Under the pieces are notes generated by a model. It searched no databases. It was not told the DNA's origin and saw only the letters and a program-made list of their open reading frames with translations. Source: Nitrosomonas sp. (GTDB taxonomy: Bacteria; Pseudomonadota; Gammaproteobacteria; Burkholderiales; Nitrosomonadaceae). From it: a stretch of 64,000 nucleotides of DNA. The stretch is from the NCBI GenBank assembly GCA_016721865.1, contig JADKHF010000054.1, positions 1 through 64,000 of the forward strand, given 5' to 3'. Shown here piece after piece: positions 52,020-62,509 of the stretch (the first letter of the stretch is position 1; each line of letters begins with the position of its first letter). The translations under genes were made by a program, and so were the position numbers.

Positions 52020-52742
52020 ATGGGTCTCGATAGTCCGCAATTCTGGATTGCAGTCATGCAGATCATTGCGATTGATATTGTTCTGGGTGGCGACAATGCC
52101 GTCGTGATTGCGCTTGCCTGCCGGCGCCTTCCTGAGAAACAGCGCAAACTTGGCATTTTCTGGGGTGTTTTTGGTGCCATTACTTTACGCGTGGTGTTGA
52201 TCTTTTTTGCGTTGAATCTACTAGCTATCCCTTACTTAAAGATTGTCGGTGCGGCTTTATTGATCTGGATCGGTGTCAAATTATTGCAACCTGAACCGGT
52301 AGGGGCGCACGAAATCGATGCCAGTACGACCTTAGTAGGCGCAATCAAGACGATTATTGTGGCGGATGCTGTGATGAGTCTTGACAATGTGATTGCTATT
52401 GCTGGAGCGGCTAAGGATGATATTGCTCTGGTAACTTTCGGTTTGGTGATCAGCGTCCCTATCATTGTATGGGGCAGTCAATTGGTGATGAAAGTCATGG
52501 ATCGTTATCCAGTTACGATTGCTATTGGTGCCGGGTTGTTGGGATGGATTGCCGGTGATATGGCAGTTACTGATGTAGTTACCAAGGAATGGATCAGCAC
52601 GCAGGCGAAGTATTTGCAATGGATCGCACCGGCCGCTACTGCTTTATTGGTAATTGTGGCGGGTAAAGTGCTGGCTGCACGAAAACCAGCTAAGCTCCAA
52701 CCATTGGAAGATCTGGCCGATGAAAAAATTCCCAAACAGTAG
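52020..52742 (+). CDS. TerC/YjbE-family membrane protein
   Basis: A 240-residue protein with about seven membrane helices. The two inverted-repeat motifs with conserved acidic residues are IVLGGDNAVVIALACRRLP near the start and VMSLDNVIAIAGAAKDD in the middle. Members of this family are linked to manganese export or to metal loading of exported enzymes, and to tellurite resistance in other branches. No manganese riboswitch is visible in the short 53-bp upstream gap. Followed by a Usp gene 30 bp downstream. Confidence 0.88.
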   Translation: MGLDSPQFWIAVMQIIAIDIVLGGDNAVVIALACRRLPEKQRKLGIFWGVFGAITLRVVLIFFALNLLAIPYLKIVGAALLIWIGVKLLQPEPVGAHEIDASTTLVGAIKTIIVADAVMSLDNVIAIAGAAKDDIALVTFGLVISVPIIVWGSQLVMKVMDRYPVTIAIGAGLLGWIAGDMAVTDVVTKEWISTQAKYLQWIAPAATALLVIVAGKVLAARKPAKLQPLEDLADEKIPKQ

Positions 52743-52771
52743 CTTCTGTATAAAAATTTGAGAGATTGACC

Positions 52772-53197
52772 ATGTTAAAAATCCTGTTGCCCGTAGATGG
52801 TTCTGAGAACTCCAGCAAAACAGTGGCTGATTTCATTCAATTACTGGATTGGTACAAGGAAAAACCGGAATTTCACTTGTTGAATGTTCAGTATCCGTTG
52901 GATGGTAATGTTTCATTATTTATTAATAAGACAGATATCAAACAGTATCATCAGGAAGAAGGCTTAAAAAGCCTGCAAAATACCCGTGATTTACTCGATC
53001 AGGCTGGGATTTCTTACCAATATCATATTATTGTCGGTGATCCCGCTGAAATGATCGTTCGCTTTGCTACCGAAAAGCAATATGATCAGATCATAATGGG
53101 GCCGCGTGGAAAAGGAGGCATAAAAGGCTTATTGCTGGGATCAGTGACCAACAAGGTGATGCAATTATCAGATATCCCTGTCTTATTGGTTAAGTAA
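52772..53197 (+). CDS. Universal stress protein (UspA family), ATP-binding type
   Basis: A 141-residue Usp starting MLKILLPVDGSENSSKTVAD from ATG at 52772. The C-terminal ATP-binding motif is complete: MGPRGKGGIKGLLLGSVTNK, with the G-2x-G-9x-G-S spacing. It ends LSDIPVLLVK. It lies 30 bp after the terC-like gene and is probably co-transcribed. It differs from the Usp at 44676, which lacks the exact spacing. Confidence 0.92.
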   Translation: MLKILLPVDGSENSSKTVADFIQLLDWYKEKPEFHLLNVQYPLDGNVSLFINKTDIKQYHQEEGLKSLQNTRDLLDQAGISYQYHIIVGDPAEMIVRFATEKQYDQIIMGPRGKGGIKGLLLGSVTNKVMQLSDIPVLLVK

Positions 53198-53506
53198 AAA
53201 TGTTACTTACATATCAGTCACATGCTGCCTATCTATTTTTTGTTCATGCTTCGTTTTATATAGAACTTTGAATTTTTAGCGTCATAATCGTTTCTCGACC
53301 GCAAGGCGCTTGAAAGAAACATATAAATGTCATTGGAATATAATATTTTATATTTCATGCAATCAGTTACTTATAATTGCTTCTAGAAAGAGGCGCCCAA
53401 AAGTGATCTTAATGGCGAAAGATCACCCCCTGCCTGCGATCATGTAGTTTCCTGTTGGTTATAATTGGATTCTGGTTAGGTCAATCTGGTGTTCACCGGA
53501 GATACA
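53198..53506. other. Intergenic region before the GAF-GspE operon
   Basis: About 310 bp without a gene. A hairpin GTGATCTT / AAGATCAC at 53403-53426 has no T run and is not a standard terminator. GGAG at 53498-53501 is the ribosome-binding site of the following small gene. No clear promoter was assigned. Confidence 0.4.
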
Positions 53507-53804
53507 ATGGCTAATGATGCGTTATCTACGGCCGTTAATAAGATTGAATATCTCAAGTATTTAATCATTGAGTCAGCCTTCTGCAATAAAAAAATGGATT
53601 TTGCAGTCAGATCAAAGCACTTTGTCCGAGCTTATTGGTAGAAGAGTTGAAAAATTTGAACAGCTTGCGGAAATATTTATCACGCACCTGAAATCAAGCG
53701 CTAAATTCAGCAATGCATTGGAAAATATAAATCCGTATCGGCTTGAGGGCTTGAGAACGATCAATTATTCGAATTCTAGGAAGTTTGGAGAACCGAAACC
53801 ATGA
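53507..53804 (+). CDS. Small protein coupled to a GspE/PilB-type ATPase (one frameshift)
   Basis: Two frames form one product of about 98 residues: MANDALSTAVNKIEYLKYLI from ATG at 53507, then, after a shift near 53570, SQPSAIKKWILQSDQSTLSE and LIGRRVEKFEQLAEIFITHL. It ends FGEPKP at a stop overlapping the ATPase start by four bases (ATGA). The protein looks mostly helical and soluble; I know no family for it. Tight coupling suggests that it works with the ATPase. The span is one base longer than a multiple of three, so a single inserted base explains the break. Confidence 0.6.
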
Positions 53805-56184
53805 GTACAACTGCAGCGACACAGCCAAAACAAAAAAATGTTCTTGATATCAGTAATGAGCTGAATCCTTTAAAAAATTTGCAGGGAGTTATCAAAAAAA
53901 TACACGCTGCCAATGATATAGATGAGATCATGCTGGAAGTTAGTAAGGATATTTGTGCATTGATCAATGCAGATCGATTGACTATTTATTCACTGAGTGA
54001 GGATAAATTATTTTTAACGTCGCGGGTTAAAGCAGGGTTTGATTCTTTCCAGGATTTGAAATTCCCGGTGACAGAAAACAGTATTATGGGCCACGCAGGT
54101 TTGCAGAAGAAAGTCATAAATATCGAGGATGTTTACAATAAGAGAGAGTTGAAACAGATCGATCCGCTGCTTGTCTTTTCGCACGAAGTCGATAAGCGCA
54201 CCGGTTATCGAACCAAACAGATGCTCGTGGCACCAATCCTGAATGCTGATAATCAAGAATTGCTGGGCGTGATTCAGGCCATTAATAGCAAGAATAATCA
54301 GCCATTCCCAGCGGCAACTGTTGTTGAAGGTGTAATTGAAATCTGCCGGACGCTTGCGATTGCATTTAAACAACGCCAAAAGCCCGTTCAGTTAATTAAA
54401 TCCAAATATGATCACTTGATTTTCGATGCGGTGATATCTGCTGCCGAGTTTGAGTTGGCAACACGTTCGGCACGTAAAAAAGGTTGCGATCTGGAAGATG
54501 TGCTGCTCGACGAGTTCCAGATTGATCTGCCGCTCATAGGAAAAGCGCTTGCTTCATTTTTTGAAGTTCGGTATGAGCCTTTTAGAAAGGACCGGATCAG
54601 GCCGATGGATCTGCTTAAAAATTTAAAAAAGGATTATGTCGAAAGTAACGCCTTGCTGCCGATTGACGAAACAAACAAGGGTCTGGTGATTTTAACACTG
54701 GATCCTGAACGGATTAAATCGCAGCGCATTGTCAACACGATTTTCCCCAAACACAAGATCATCTATACGGTTACCACTCGGCGTGAGTTTAGTGCAACGG
54801 TTGAACAGTTCTATGGCAGCAGCCAGGATGAAATTGGCACAGGTGATATCAATGAAATGCTCTTTAATCTTGGGGGCGAGTATGTCGAAGAAGGGCACAA
54901 CGAGATAGAGGAATCTTCAGAAGCTTCCGACAATGAGCTGGTCAAACTCGTCAACAGAATCATCATCGATGCCTATAAAATGGGGGTTTCGGATATTCAT
55001 GTGGAGCCTTACACAGGAAAGGAAAAAACCAAAATTCGCTTTCGCAAGGATGGCTCATTAATGTCTTATATCGAGATTCCGGCCAGTTATCGTAATTCTC
55101 TGGTGACGCGTATCAAGATCATGTGCGATATGGATATTTCCGAGAAGCGCAGACCGCAGGATGGCAAGATTAAATTCAGGAAATTTTCGCCGCTGGATAT
55201 TGAATTACGCGTTGCAACCATTCCTTCGGCGGGGGGCTGGAAGATGTTGTCATGCGTATACTGGCAACTGGTGAACCGATTCCGTTGGATAAGATGGGGT
55301 TTACTGCGCATAACCTGGAGGAGCTGAAAAAAATAATCAGTAAACCTTATGGATTGTTTTTTGTGTGTGGTCCAACAGGATCAGGAAAAACAACCACGTT
55401 GCATTCTGTGTTGAAGTATCTCAATCGCATAGAAACCAAAATCTGGACGGCGGAAGATCCGGTTGAAATTACCCAGAAAGGATTGCGGCAGGTGCAAATT
55501 AATGTGAAGGCAGGTTTGACCTTTCCGGTTATCATGCGATCTTTTTTGCGGGCAGATCCGGATATCATCATGGTCGGTGAGATGCGCGACAAGGAAACAA
55601 CCAGTATCGGCATCGAAGCGTCACTGACGGGGCATCTGGTTTTGGCCACATTGCATACCAATAGTGCACCGGAATCTGTGACCCGCTTGCTGGATATGGG
55701 GATGGATCCTTTTAACTTTGCCGATGCTTTGCTGGGAATTCTGGCGCAGCGGCTGGCGAAGCGCCTGTGCAAATGTAAACAATCGTATGTGGCCAGCGAA
55801 CACGAGATTAAGGCATTGCTCACGGAATATTGTGAAGAATTAAATCATATTGACCGGTTTAAAGCGAATCCGGAAGCAGCTTATCAGGAAATTTATGATC
55901 AATGGATCAAGCAATACGGTGATGACGAGAGTCAGATTACATTGTATAAAGCAGTTGGTTGTGATGATTGTGCCGGTACCGGTTTTGCTGGCCGGGTGGG
56001 GCTGCATGAACTGATGACAGCCAGTGATGCATTGAAAAAGAATATCCAGGAGCATGCCCGTGTGGCGGAAATGATGGTGACGGCATTGGGCGATGGCATG
56101 CGTACACTGAAACAGGATGGGATCGAGAAGGTGTTACAGGGGATTACCGATATCCACCAGGTACGGGTGGTGTGTATCAAGTGA
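53801..56184 (+). CDS. GAF-domain GspE/PilB-type secretion ATPase (one frameshift)
   Basis: A reconstructed protein of 794 residues. Residues about 30-200 are a GAF domain (ADRLTIYSLSEDKLFLTSRV and HAGLQKKVINIEDVY). Then comes an N-terminal type II secretion-like domain, and from about 380 the ATPase domain: VSDIHVEPYTG, GPTGSGKTTTLHSVLKYLNR (Walker A), DPDIIMVGEMRDKETTSIGI (Walker B) and TGHLVLATLHTNSAPESVTR. Four cysteines (CKCK and CDDC) are in the zinc-binding region. The frame breaks at a G6 run near 55233. Such ATPases power type IV pilus or type II secretion; the GAF domain suggests ligand control. Confidence 0.88.
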
Positions 56185-56187
56185 GTT

Positions 56188-57210
56188 TGACCTGGTAAAC
56201 CGGACACCTGTAAGCAACTTTCATCGTTTTGCTGTGCTTCATGTGAAATATTTTCGGACTTTTGTAATCCAGGTATGAATGCAGTCTTTGGTTGTTATAA
56301 ACACGGCGATATACTGCAAAATGTCCTGCCTGTGCTTCATAGCGGGTTTGGTAATGCCGCCATTGGCAACGTTCCTGCGAGGCTGCCAAGAAGCTTTCCG
56401 CAACGCATTACAACAATTTCCCAGACGACTCATGCTGCCAATAAAACCAATGCTTTCAGTAGATTGCGGTATGCTTTGCAGATACTCTGCGATCCACGAT
56501 CTGAATGCACAATCAGGCCTAGCGGTGCCGCGCAACCAGATAGCCATTCGCAATGCATCACAAACCAGTGTTGCTTCCATCCGTGAGCTCATGCTCCAAC
56601 CGACCACTTTTCTGGAAAACAAATCTATTACGATTGCCAGATAGCCAGCCTTCTTGTGTCCAGATATGTGATATCGCAAACATAAACTTGATCCGGTTTG
56701 GCAACATCAAATTGCCGATTCAATTGGTTTTCAAATACCGGCAACTGGTGATTGCTGTCTGTCGTCACCTTGTATTTCTTCCGATGCCCGACAGTGACGA
56801 AAGCCTCACGCTTAGTTTTCTCGTCTTCCAGCGGCTAATCGAATAGCCTAAGCATTTAGCGCTCGTTTCATTCGGCGCTGCCTAGGTGTAATCGCATGAT
56901 TTGCAATATTCTTCACAGCATCAAGAAGTTGTCTGTGGTGCAGATCATCCGGGCAATTGCGACGGCGTTGTTCATAGTCATAGTAAATGCGACTGACCAA
57001 TAGCCGACATTGGCCGGTCTTTTTCTTTTGGGTGATGAACGAATACTACTTCGTTTCTTTCGCGAAAAAGACCGCCGCCTCCTTTAATATTTGCCGCTCC
57101 AGCTTTAATTGTTTGTTTCTATCTTAAGTCGCCGAATTCTGGCCGTTCGTTTCCTTCTTCCTCCATAAGTAATTTTCTCTTACTGGAGTGTCGGAGTCTA
57201 TTAGACCACA
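56188..57210 (-). mobile_element. Decayed IS3-family element
   Basis: On the minus strand, OrfB pieces include YLAIVIDLFSRKVVGWSMSS and RMEATLVCDALRMAIWLRGT, followed by a shifted part and FGSLAGTLPMAALPNPL-like sequence, with KDCIHTWITKVRKYF at the end. Outer sequences GGTAAACCGGACACCTGTAA (left, from about 56195) and, inverted, GACTCCGACACTCCAGTAAG (right) are imperfect ends. OrfA lies in 56900-57180 in broken frames. It starts just after the ATPase stop codon. It should be inactive. Confidence 0.7.
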
Positions 57211-57743
57211 TCACCTAAATTCCTCAGTTGAAGACTCTTAAATCACTCAATAACCCTACTGATTAAGGCTCTTTGAAAGATTCATAGCATCACCAATCAG
57301 GTGAGATTTTAGTGAAATAATCAAAATCTGCTGAAAGTGTTGTCATGCCTTGCTCTCAGCTTGTTTTCTGTAACTGAGGAGCAGTTAACATTTTAGGCCT
57401 GGAACCATTGATAGTATTAGATTACAACCATTTTCATCCTGAATTCCAACTGAGGAAATTAGGTTTATATCTGTCAAGAAGAAGGCTCTTGAAAAGGATG
57501 GAAAAGGGTTTGAGCCTTTTCATTTTCACGGATGCGGTGTTTTTTGTTGGGTTGCAATTGACGGATGGCGCTTCGTTTATCCGTCCTGCGCGGGCTGATC
57601 TCTTTCGGTTTCTTTTCGTGTGTCGTGATAAATAAAAACCGCCTTGGTATCAAAGGCGGTTTTTATTGTTAGAGCATCAAAAATCAATCAGGTCTGACCC
57701 CATTGGATTTGATTTTAGAGTTGTTATAAGCTGTTTGTGCTGG
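57211..57743. other. Intergenic region between IS3 relic and pilin gene
   Basis: 530 bp with no supportable gene. It has a stem GAAAAGG / CCTTTTC (57500-57521) and the stronger hairpin at 57633-57667. A 75-codon frame from 57408 crosses both hairpins and has no recognised features, so I do not call it. Confidence 0.45.
57633..57667. terminator. Bidirectional terminator near pilin gene
   Basis: Stem AAAACCGCCTT / AAGGCGGTTTT with a short loop, flanked by A residues on the left and T residues on the right, so it can work in both directions. It lies 77 bp beyond the end of the leftward pilin gene and probably ends its transcript. Confidence 0.85.
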
Positions 57744-58190
57744 TTAGCAGAGTGGACCTGCTGCACGTGTAGAGCACCCACCAGTTCGTAGCCATGTTAC
57801 TCCTCCTGTGGCGGTAATTGTTGGGGTAAGTATGTAGTCATCAGCTGCAGTTATACCATTGGCTGCAACGGGTACTGCGGTTATTGCGCCAGCAGGGCCT
57901 ACAGTTATAGAGGTTACTATTCCCGAAGCACCGGCATCATTTGGAACTTCAACTGCAGCACGGGCACCGGTTGCGGGGACCAAGACAACGCCACCGTTAT
58001 TACAATTCCCGGTTTGTACACATAATTCAACAGCTGTCTTGAATGGAGCTGAGGCATTTACAACTTCAGTATATCGAGCTTTTAGAGTGTAATTCTGATA
58101 AGCAGGCACTGCGATGGCAGCCAGAATACCAATGATAGCGACAACGATCATTAATTCGATAAGTGTAAAACCTTTTTGTACTTGTTGCAT
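57744..58190 (-). CDS. pilA: Type IV major pilin
   Basis: A 148-residue type IVa prepilin. The leader MQQVQKG is short and basic; PilD cleaves after the Gly, leaving methylated Phe1 in [20 protein letters not shown]. Glu5 of the mature protein is present. A C-terminal disulfide region with two cysteines ([13 protein letters not shown]) completes the fold. The middle is rich in Ala, Val and Gly. A sigma-54 promoter match and AAAGGAG precede it. It is followed by a terminator. The GspE/PilB-type ATPase about 1.6 kb away, on the opposite strand, may be functionally related. Confidence 0.95.
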   Translation of the reverse strand: MQQVQKGFTLIELMIVVAIIGILAAIAVPAYQNYTLKARYTEVVNASAPFKTAVELCVQTGNCNNGGVVLVPATGARAAVEVPNDAGASGIVTSITVGPAGAITAVPVAANGITAADDYILTPTITATGGVTWLRTGGCSTRAAGPLC

Positions 58191-58242
58191 TTGTTATTCT
58201 CCTTTAGATTGATTAGGACACACCGAGTGTGTGGTTTAGTAT

Positions 58243-58259
58243 GAGCAGGAACCGTGCCA
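58243..58259 (-). promoter_or_regulatory. Sigma-54 promoter of pilA
   Basis: On the minus strand TGGCACGGTTCCTGCT has the GG and GC pairs of the sigma-54 consensus (TGGCACG-N4-TTGC), with one difference in the second half. It lies about 55 bp upstream of the pilA ATG. Many pilA genes are driven by sigma-54 with PilR, which supports the call. Confidence 0.75.
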
Positions 58260-58402
58260 GAATTCCTGTCGCAAGAAAATTGTAATTTTAATAAAAAACA
58301 GCACCTCATTTATTAAACGGGTTTTGGCTTTCAATTGAGGTTCGAGTGTCAAGGCGCATTTAAGTTTCGTTTTCATTGTACAGTGACCCGGAACAACGCG
58401 CA

Positions 58403-61192
58403 TCATTCCCCAAATACTTCCTCCCATAGCGCCAGTACGGCCATACGATCATCTTTTAAATGACTGTCTTCCACGCGGGTAAATTTCTGTGCTTGCCCAT
58501 CGATGGGTGCCCCCCCGGTCATATCCGCGTCGCCATTTAATCGCTGGCGGTGCTGAATGCGCCGGAATTCCCGGTAAGCGGAGCGTACTTTTTCCGCTGT
58601 ATTCATAGGGATAAGCCCCAATTCACCTGCCAGTTTCAACAATGCAATGTTGCCAAGGTTGCCGGTGAGTTGCGGGTATTGGCAGGCATAGCCCAGTACC
58701 AGGTACTGCACAATGAATTCGACATCGATAATGCCGCCACGGTCGTGTTTGATGTCAAAAAGTACAGTCAGATTGGGGTGGGCATCCAGCATCTTTTCGC
58801 GCATTCTTAAAATATCCTGCTTGAGTTCGATTAAATTGCGCGGCTTGCACAGAATTTCCTTGCGCGTGTTTTCGAAAGTTTCGGCCACCTGCAGATCACC
58901 TGCCACAAAGCGCGCCCGGGTTAATGCCTGGTGTTCCCATACCCAGGCCTGTTCCCGCTGATATTGGGCAAAAGCTTCCATCGAACTGACCAGTAAGCCA
59001 GTGGCGCCGTTTGGGCGCAAGCGCAAATCTGTCTCATACAGTAAACCTGCTGAGGTGTGGCGGGTGAGCCAGGCATTGATACTTTGTCCAAGCTTGGTGT
59101 AGATTTCCGCAGAATCAGGATGATCATCTTCAAAAAGAAAAATCAAGTCAAGATCAGAAGCATAGCCAAGTTCTTTCCCTCCCAGTTTGCCATAACCGAT
59201 AATGGCAAATGCAGGCTTTTCGTGATGGCGTTTTTTTAAACCGGACCAGGCCAGATTGAGTACTGTGTCAAGAATCAGATCAGCCAATGCGGTCAGGTGG
59301 TCGCTGAGTGTTTCGAGCAGTAATGTACCTTCCAGGTCGGTAACCAATAGCCGGAATACCTGGGCGTGCTGAAAATGCCGCAGAACATCCATTTGCCATT
59401 CGACAACATCATTCTTTGGATTGTTGATATGATTCAACTGATAAATGAGTTCGTTGTGCAGTGCACTCCAGTCAGGAACAGGGTGCGGTGCGTCATGGCG
59501 TAATAGTTCGTCCAGTAAAATAGGGTGCCGTCCCAGATAATCGCTGGCCCATTGGCTGATGCTGACGAGTTCGGCTACGCGCTGTAGTGTATCGGGATGT
59601 TCCAGCAAAAGCGCCAGGTAAGAAGAATGCGGACTAATCTTTTCCAGTAATTGCAACATGCGTTCCAGCGTGGTTTCAACCGGTGGATGCTCAGCTACTG
59701 CCTCAATCAGCATCGGAACCAGTGTGTTGATTTGTTGCTGGCCGGATTCGGGCAGTTGGTGATAGAAAGTGCCTTGATAGAATAGCCGCAAGCGTTCTGA
59801 AATTTTCGCAGGCTCAGTAAAGCCCATAGTACTTAGTTGTGTGGCGGCTGCTTCGGTTTGCGAGAAATCCTGTGTCTCGGCTTGCCACAGATACGCCAGC
59901 ATGTCATGCGTGGGCGATTTTCTGGGGGTGGCAAAAATGAGCTCAAAATGACGTGTTACGTTCTTGCGATGAATATCCAGCTGTTGCATAAAGCTGAAAT
60001 AATCGGGAAATCCCATAGCAGTTGCTATGAGGTTCTCATCGGCGGGATTTAGAGGCAGCGTCTGTGTCTGTTGATCATCCATATATTGGAGACGATGCTC
60101 CAGTTTGCGCAGAAAGTGATAGGCATCAGTGAGTTCTGCGACAGCGTGTTGCGGAAGTTGTTGTTTTTTCTGCAAGCGTTGTAAAACGCTTAATGTGGGA
60201 CGAATGCACAAATCAACATCGCGGCCTCCCCGGATCAATTGAAAAACCTGCGTAATAAATTCTATTTCACGAATGCCGCCAGGACCCAGTTTGATGTTGT
60301 CGTGCATTTCGCGGCGTTCGACTTCCTTGCGCAATTGGGCATGCAAGCGGCGCATCGATTCGTAAGCGCCGAAATCCAGATATTTGCGAAACACAAACGG
60401 TCTTACAATTTTCTCCATGAGGGTTGATTCGGCTTCGGTATCGGTGTGTTTTGCAATTACCCGGCCTTTGATCCAGGCATAACGTTCCCATTCCCGTCCT
60501 TGCTTGATGAAATACTCTTCCAGCATTGGAAAGCTGATCGCCAAAGGACTGTTTTCTCCGTGCGGGCGCAAGCGCATGTCGACCCGGAATACATAGCCAT
60601 CAACCGTATAATCATTGAGGCTGGCAATCAGTTTTCGTCCGAGGCGGGCAAAAAATTCATGGTTTGAAATGGACTTGGCGCCATTTGTTTCACCATCTTC
60701 CGGGTAAACGAAAATCAAATCGACATCGGATGATACGTTGAGTTCACCGCCACCCAGCTTACCCATGGCCACAATCAACATATGCTGAGTGGTGTTGCTT
60801 TGTTCTCCTATGGGTAACCCAAAGCGATTGGGTTGCGTCAGCCAGTGTTCATGGTACTTAAGCGCAAAATTAATAGTGACTTCGGCGAGCTCAGTCATGC
60901 TCGACATTACTTCGGATAAATCAGCCTGGCCGCTGATGTCACGGATGGCTAATCGAAGCATGGCTTGCTTGCGTAAATCGCGCAGTACGCGATGTAAAAT
61001 CTCTTCGTTGGCGATATGTGCGGATTGAGAATCCAGGAATGTCAGCATTTCATCTCTTCTGAAAGGCGATTGGAGTGCTTTTAGCAACCCAACTTTTCGT
61101 GCGGGTTCGCTGTCAAGTATGCGCTGCACATAACGACTAAAAGGCAGTGCGGCAGCAAGCGTTGCATCTGGTGGGTGATTAGCAGTGTGCAT
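58403..61192 (-). CDS. glnE: Bifunctional glutamine synthetase adenylyltransferase/deadenylylase
   Basis: GlnE adds and removes AMP on glutamine synthetase under control of PII. The 929-residue length is normal. Both nucleotidyltransferase domains are visible: GKLGGGELNVSSDVDLIFVY near residue 145 (removing domain) and GKLGGKELGYASDLDLIFLF near residue 665 (adding domain), each with the paired Asp. MRLRPHGENSPLAISF and DLRLRPNGATGLLVSS lie after them. The frame is intact. The carbon/nitrogen control role fits an ammonia oxidiser that must assimilate part of its ammonia. Divergent from the nitrilase gene. Confidence 0.97.
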   Translation of the reverse strand: MHTANHPPDATLAAALPFSRYVQRILDSEPARKVGLLKALQSPFRRDEMLTFLDSQSAHIANEEILHRVLRDLRKQAMLRLAIRDISGQADLSEVMSSMTELAEVTINFALKYHEHWLTQPNRFGLPIGEQSNTTQHMLIVAMGKLGGGELNVSSDVDLIFVYPEDGETNGAKSISNHEFFARLGRKLIASLNDYTVDGYVFRVDMRLRPHGENSPLAISFPMLEEYFIKQGREWERYAWIKGRVIAKHTDTEAESTLMEKIVRPFVFRKYLDFGAYESMRRLHAQLRKEVERREMHDNIKLGPGGIREIEFITQVFQLIRGGRDVDLCIRPTLSVLQRLQKKQQLPQHAVAELTDAYHFLRKLEHRLQYMDDQQTQTLPLNPADENLIATAMGFPDYFSFMQQLDIHRKNVTRHFELIFATPRKSPTHDMLAYLWQAETQDFSQTEAAATQLSTMGFTEPAKISERLRLFYQGTFYHQLPESGQQQINTLVPMLIEAVAEHPPVETTLERMLQLLEKISPHSSYLALLLEHPDTLQRVAELVSISQWASDYLGRHPILLDELLRHDAPHPVPDWSALHNELIYQLNHINNPKNDVVEWQMDVLRHFQHAQVFRLLVTDLEGTLLLETLSDHLTALADLILDTVLNLAWSGLKKRHHEKPAFAIIGYGKLGGKELGYASDLDLIFLFEDDHPDSAEIYTKLGQSINAWLTRHTSAGLLYETDLRLRPNGATGLLVSSMEAFAQYQREQAWVWEHQALTRARFVAGDLQVAETFENTRKEILCKPRNLIELKQDILRMREKMLDAHPNLTVLFDIKHDRGGIIDVEFIVQYLVLGYACQYPQLTGNLGNIALLKLAGELGLIPMNTAEKVRSAYREFRRIQHRQRLNGDADMTGGAPIDGQAQKFTRVEDSHLKDDRMAVLALWEEVFGE

Positions 61193-61457
61193 AATATTAA
61201 GGGATATGTTTTATAGAATAACAAAGTGTTTGCTATTGCCAGATGAAGCATAAATCAAATTAGAACGTTATCGGAGTAAATGCTAGAATCCAGCCTTGCG
61301 AAACACAATCTTTGATTTTATATGGAATGATTGAGGAAAGCGTTTGATAATAAGGTGAATTCATGAATATCTCGGTTAAGAATCAGTTTTGTTCTAGAAA
61401 TCATGAAAATCAGAGCACACTAAAAATCCTAACAATATCACTAAACAGCAGCAACCT

Positions 61458-62288
61458 ATGAACGAAAACGAAAAACGTAAAAGCTTCCGCGTGGCAGCCA
61501 TTCAAATGGCCTCGGGTCCGAGCGTATCAGCAAATCTGGAAGAAGCGGCGCGCTTGATTGAAGATGCAGCTTCCCAAAAAGCTAAACTGGTTGTGCTACC
61601 TGAATATTTTTGCATCATGGGGATGAAGGATACGGATAAGCTGGCTGTCCGGGAACAACCGGGCGACGGGAAAATTCAGAAATTTCTCAGTGATACGGCA
61701 AAACGTCTGGGCATTTGGTTGGTGGGCGGATCGGTGCCATTGGCGTCACCCGAGACGGATAAGGTTTATAATAGTTGCTTAGTTTATGCGGATAATGGAG
61801 AACAGGTTGCACGCTACGACAAAATTCATTTGTTTGGCTTGCAACTGGGTCATGAATATTATGCCGAGGAAAAAACCATTAAAGCGGGGAGTGAAGTAGT
61901 GACTGTAGAATCTCCGTTTGGCCGCATAGGGTTGTCGATATGTTACGATCTGCGGTTTCCGGAGCTGTTCCGCATGATGAATAATGTTGATATCATCCTG
62001 GCACCTGCGGCATTTACTGCGATTACCGGAAAAGCGCATTGGGAAGTGTTGGTACGTGCACGTGCGGTTGAAAATATGGCTTATGTGATAGCACCGGGAC
62101 AAGGCGGTTATCATGTGAACGGACGTGAGACGAATGGGGATAGTATGATTGTCGATCCCTGGGGTGTTGTGATGGAGCGTTTGCCACGCGGTTCCGGTGC
62201 CGTGGTGGCGACAATTGATCCGGAGTATCAAACCAGTTTGCGGGCGAACTTGCCGGCATTAAATCATCGAATCCTGCAGCACTGTTAA
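61458..62288 (+). CDS. Nitrilase-family carbon-nitrogen hydrolase
   Basis: A 276-residue enzyme with the family triad: Glu in LVVLPEYFCIMG, Lys in RYDKIHLFGLQL and Cys in GLSICYDLRFPELFRM. It belongs to the Nit-like/omega-amidase branch, which hydrolyses small amides such as deaminated glutathione or alpha-ketoglutaramate. Typical upstream of tldD in betaproteobacteria, as here (222 bp apart). No signal peptide. Confidence 0.9.
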   Translation: MNENEKRKSFRVAAIQMASGPSVSANLEEAARLIEDAASQKAKLVVLPEYFCIMGMKDTDKLAVREQPGDGKIQKFLSDTAKRLGIWLVGGSVPLASPETDKVYNSCLVYADNGEQVARYDKIHLFGLQLGHEYYAEEKTIKAGSEVVTVESPFGRIGLSICYDLRFPELFRMMNNVDIILAPAAFTAITGKAHWEVLVRARAVENMAYVIAPGQGGYHVNGRETNGDSMIVDPWGVVMERLPRGSGAVVATIDPEYQTSLRANLPALNHRILQHC

Positions 62289-62509
62289 GCTTCTCTGAAT
62301 CAGTAATTAACAGATTCTCCAAGCTATTATGTAATCTATTGCGTGGCTTATTGAACGTCTTGCCGGATTTTACCACTAAATTTTAGTGGTTGAATTTATT
62401 GGTTACAGTATTGCGCTGTATAGGAAAGTATTTTTCGAGCTACTCGCTTCTGAAGTCCACCGGGTTGTGTGTATTTTTTTGCTACGGCAGTGAATAAAAT
62501 AAATCAGAT

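Noticed and set aside
53403..53426. GTGATCTT / AAGATCAC hairpin as a terminator after the Usp gene
   Set aside because: No T run follows and it lies more than 200 bp after the gene.
57408..57635. 75-codon frame before the pilin gene
   Set aside because: It runs through a stem GAAAAGG / CCTTTTC and into a terminator, and the product has no recognisable features.
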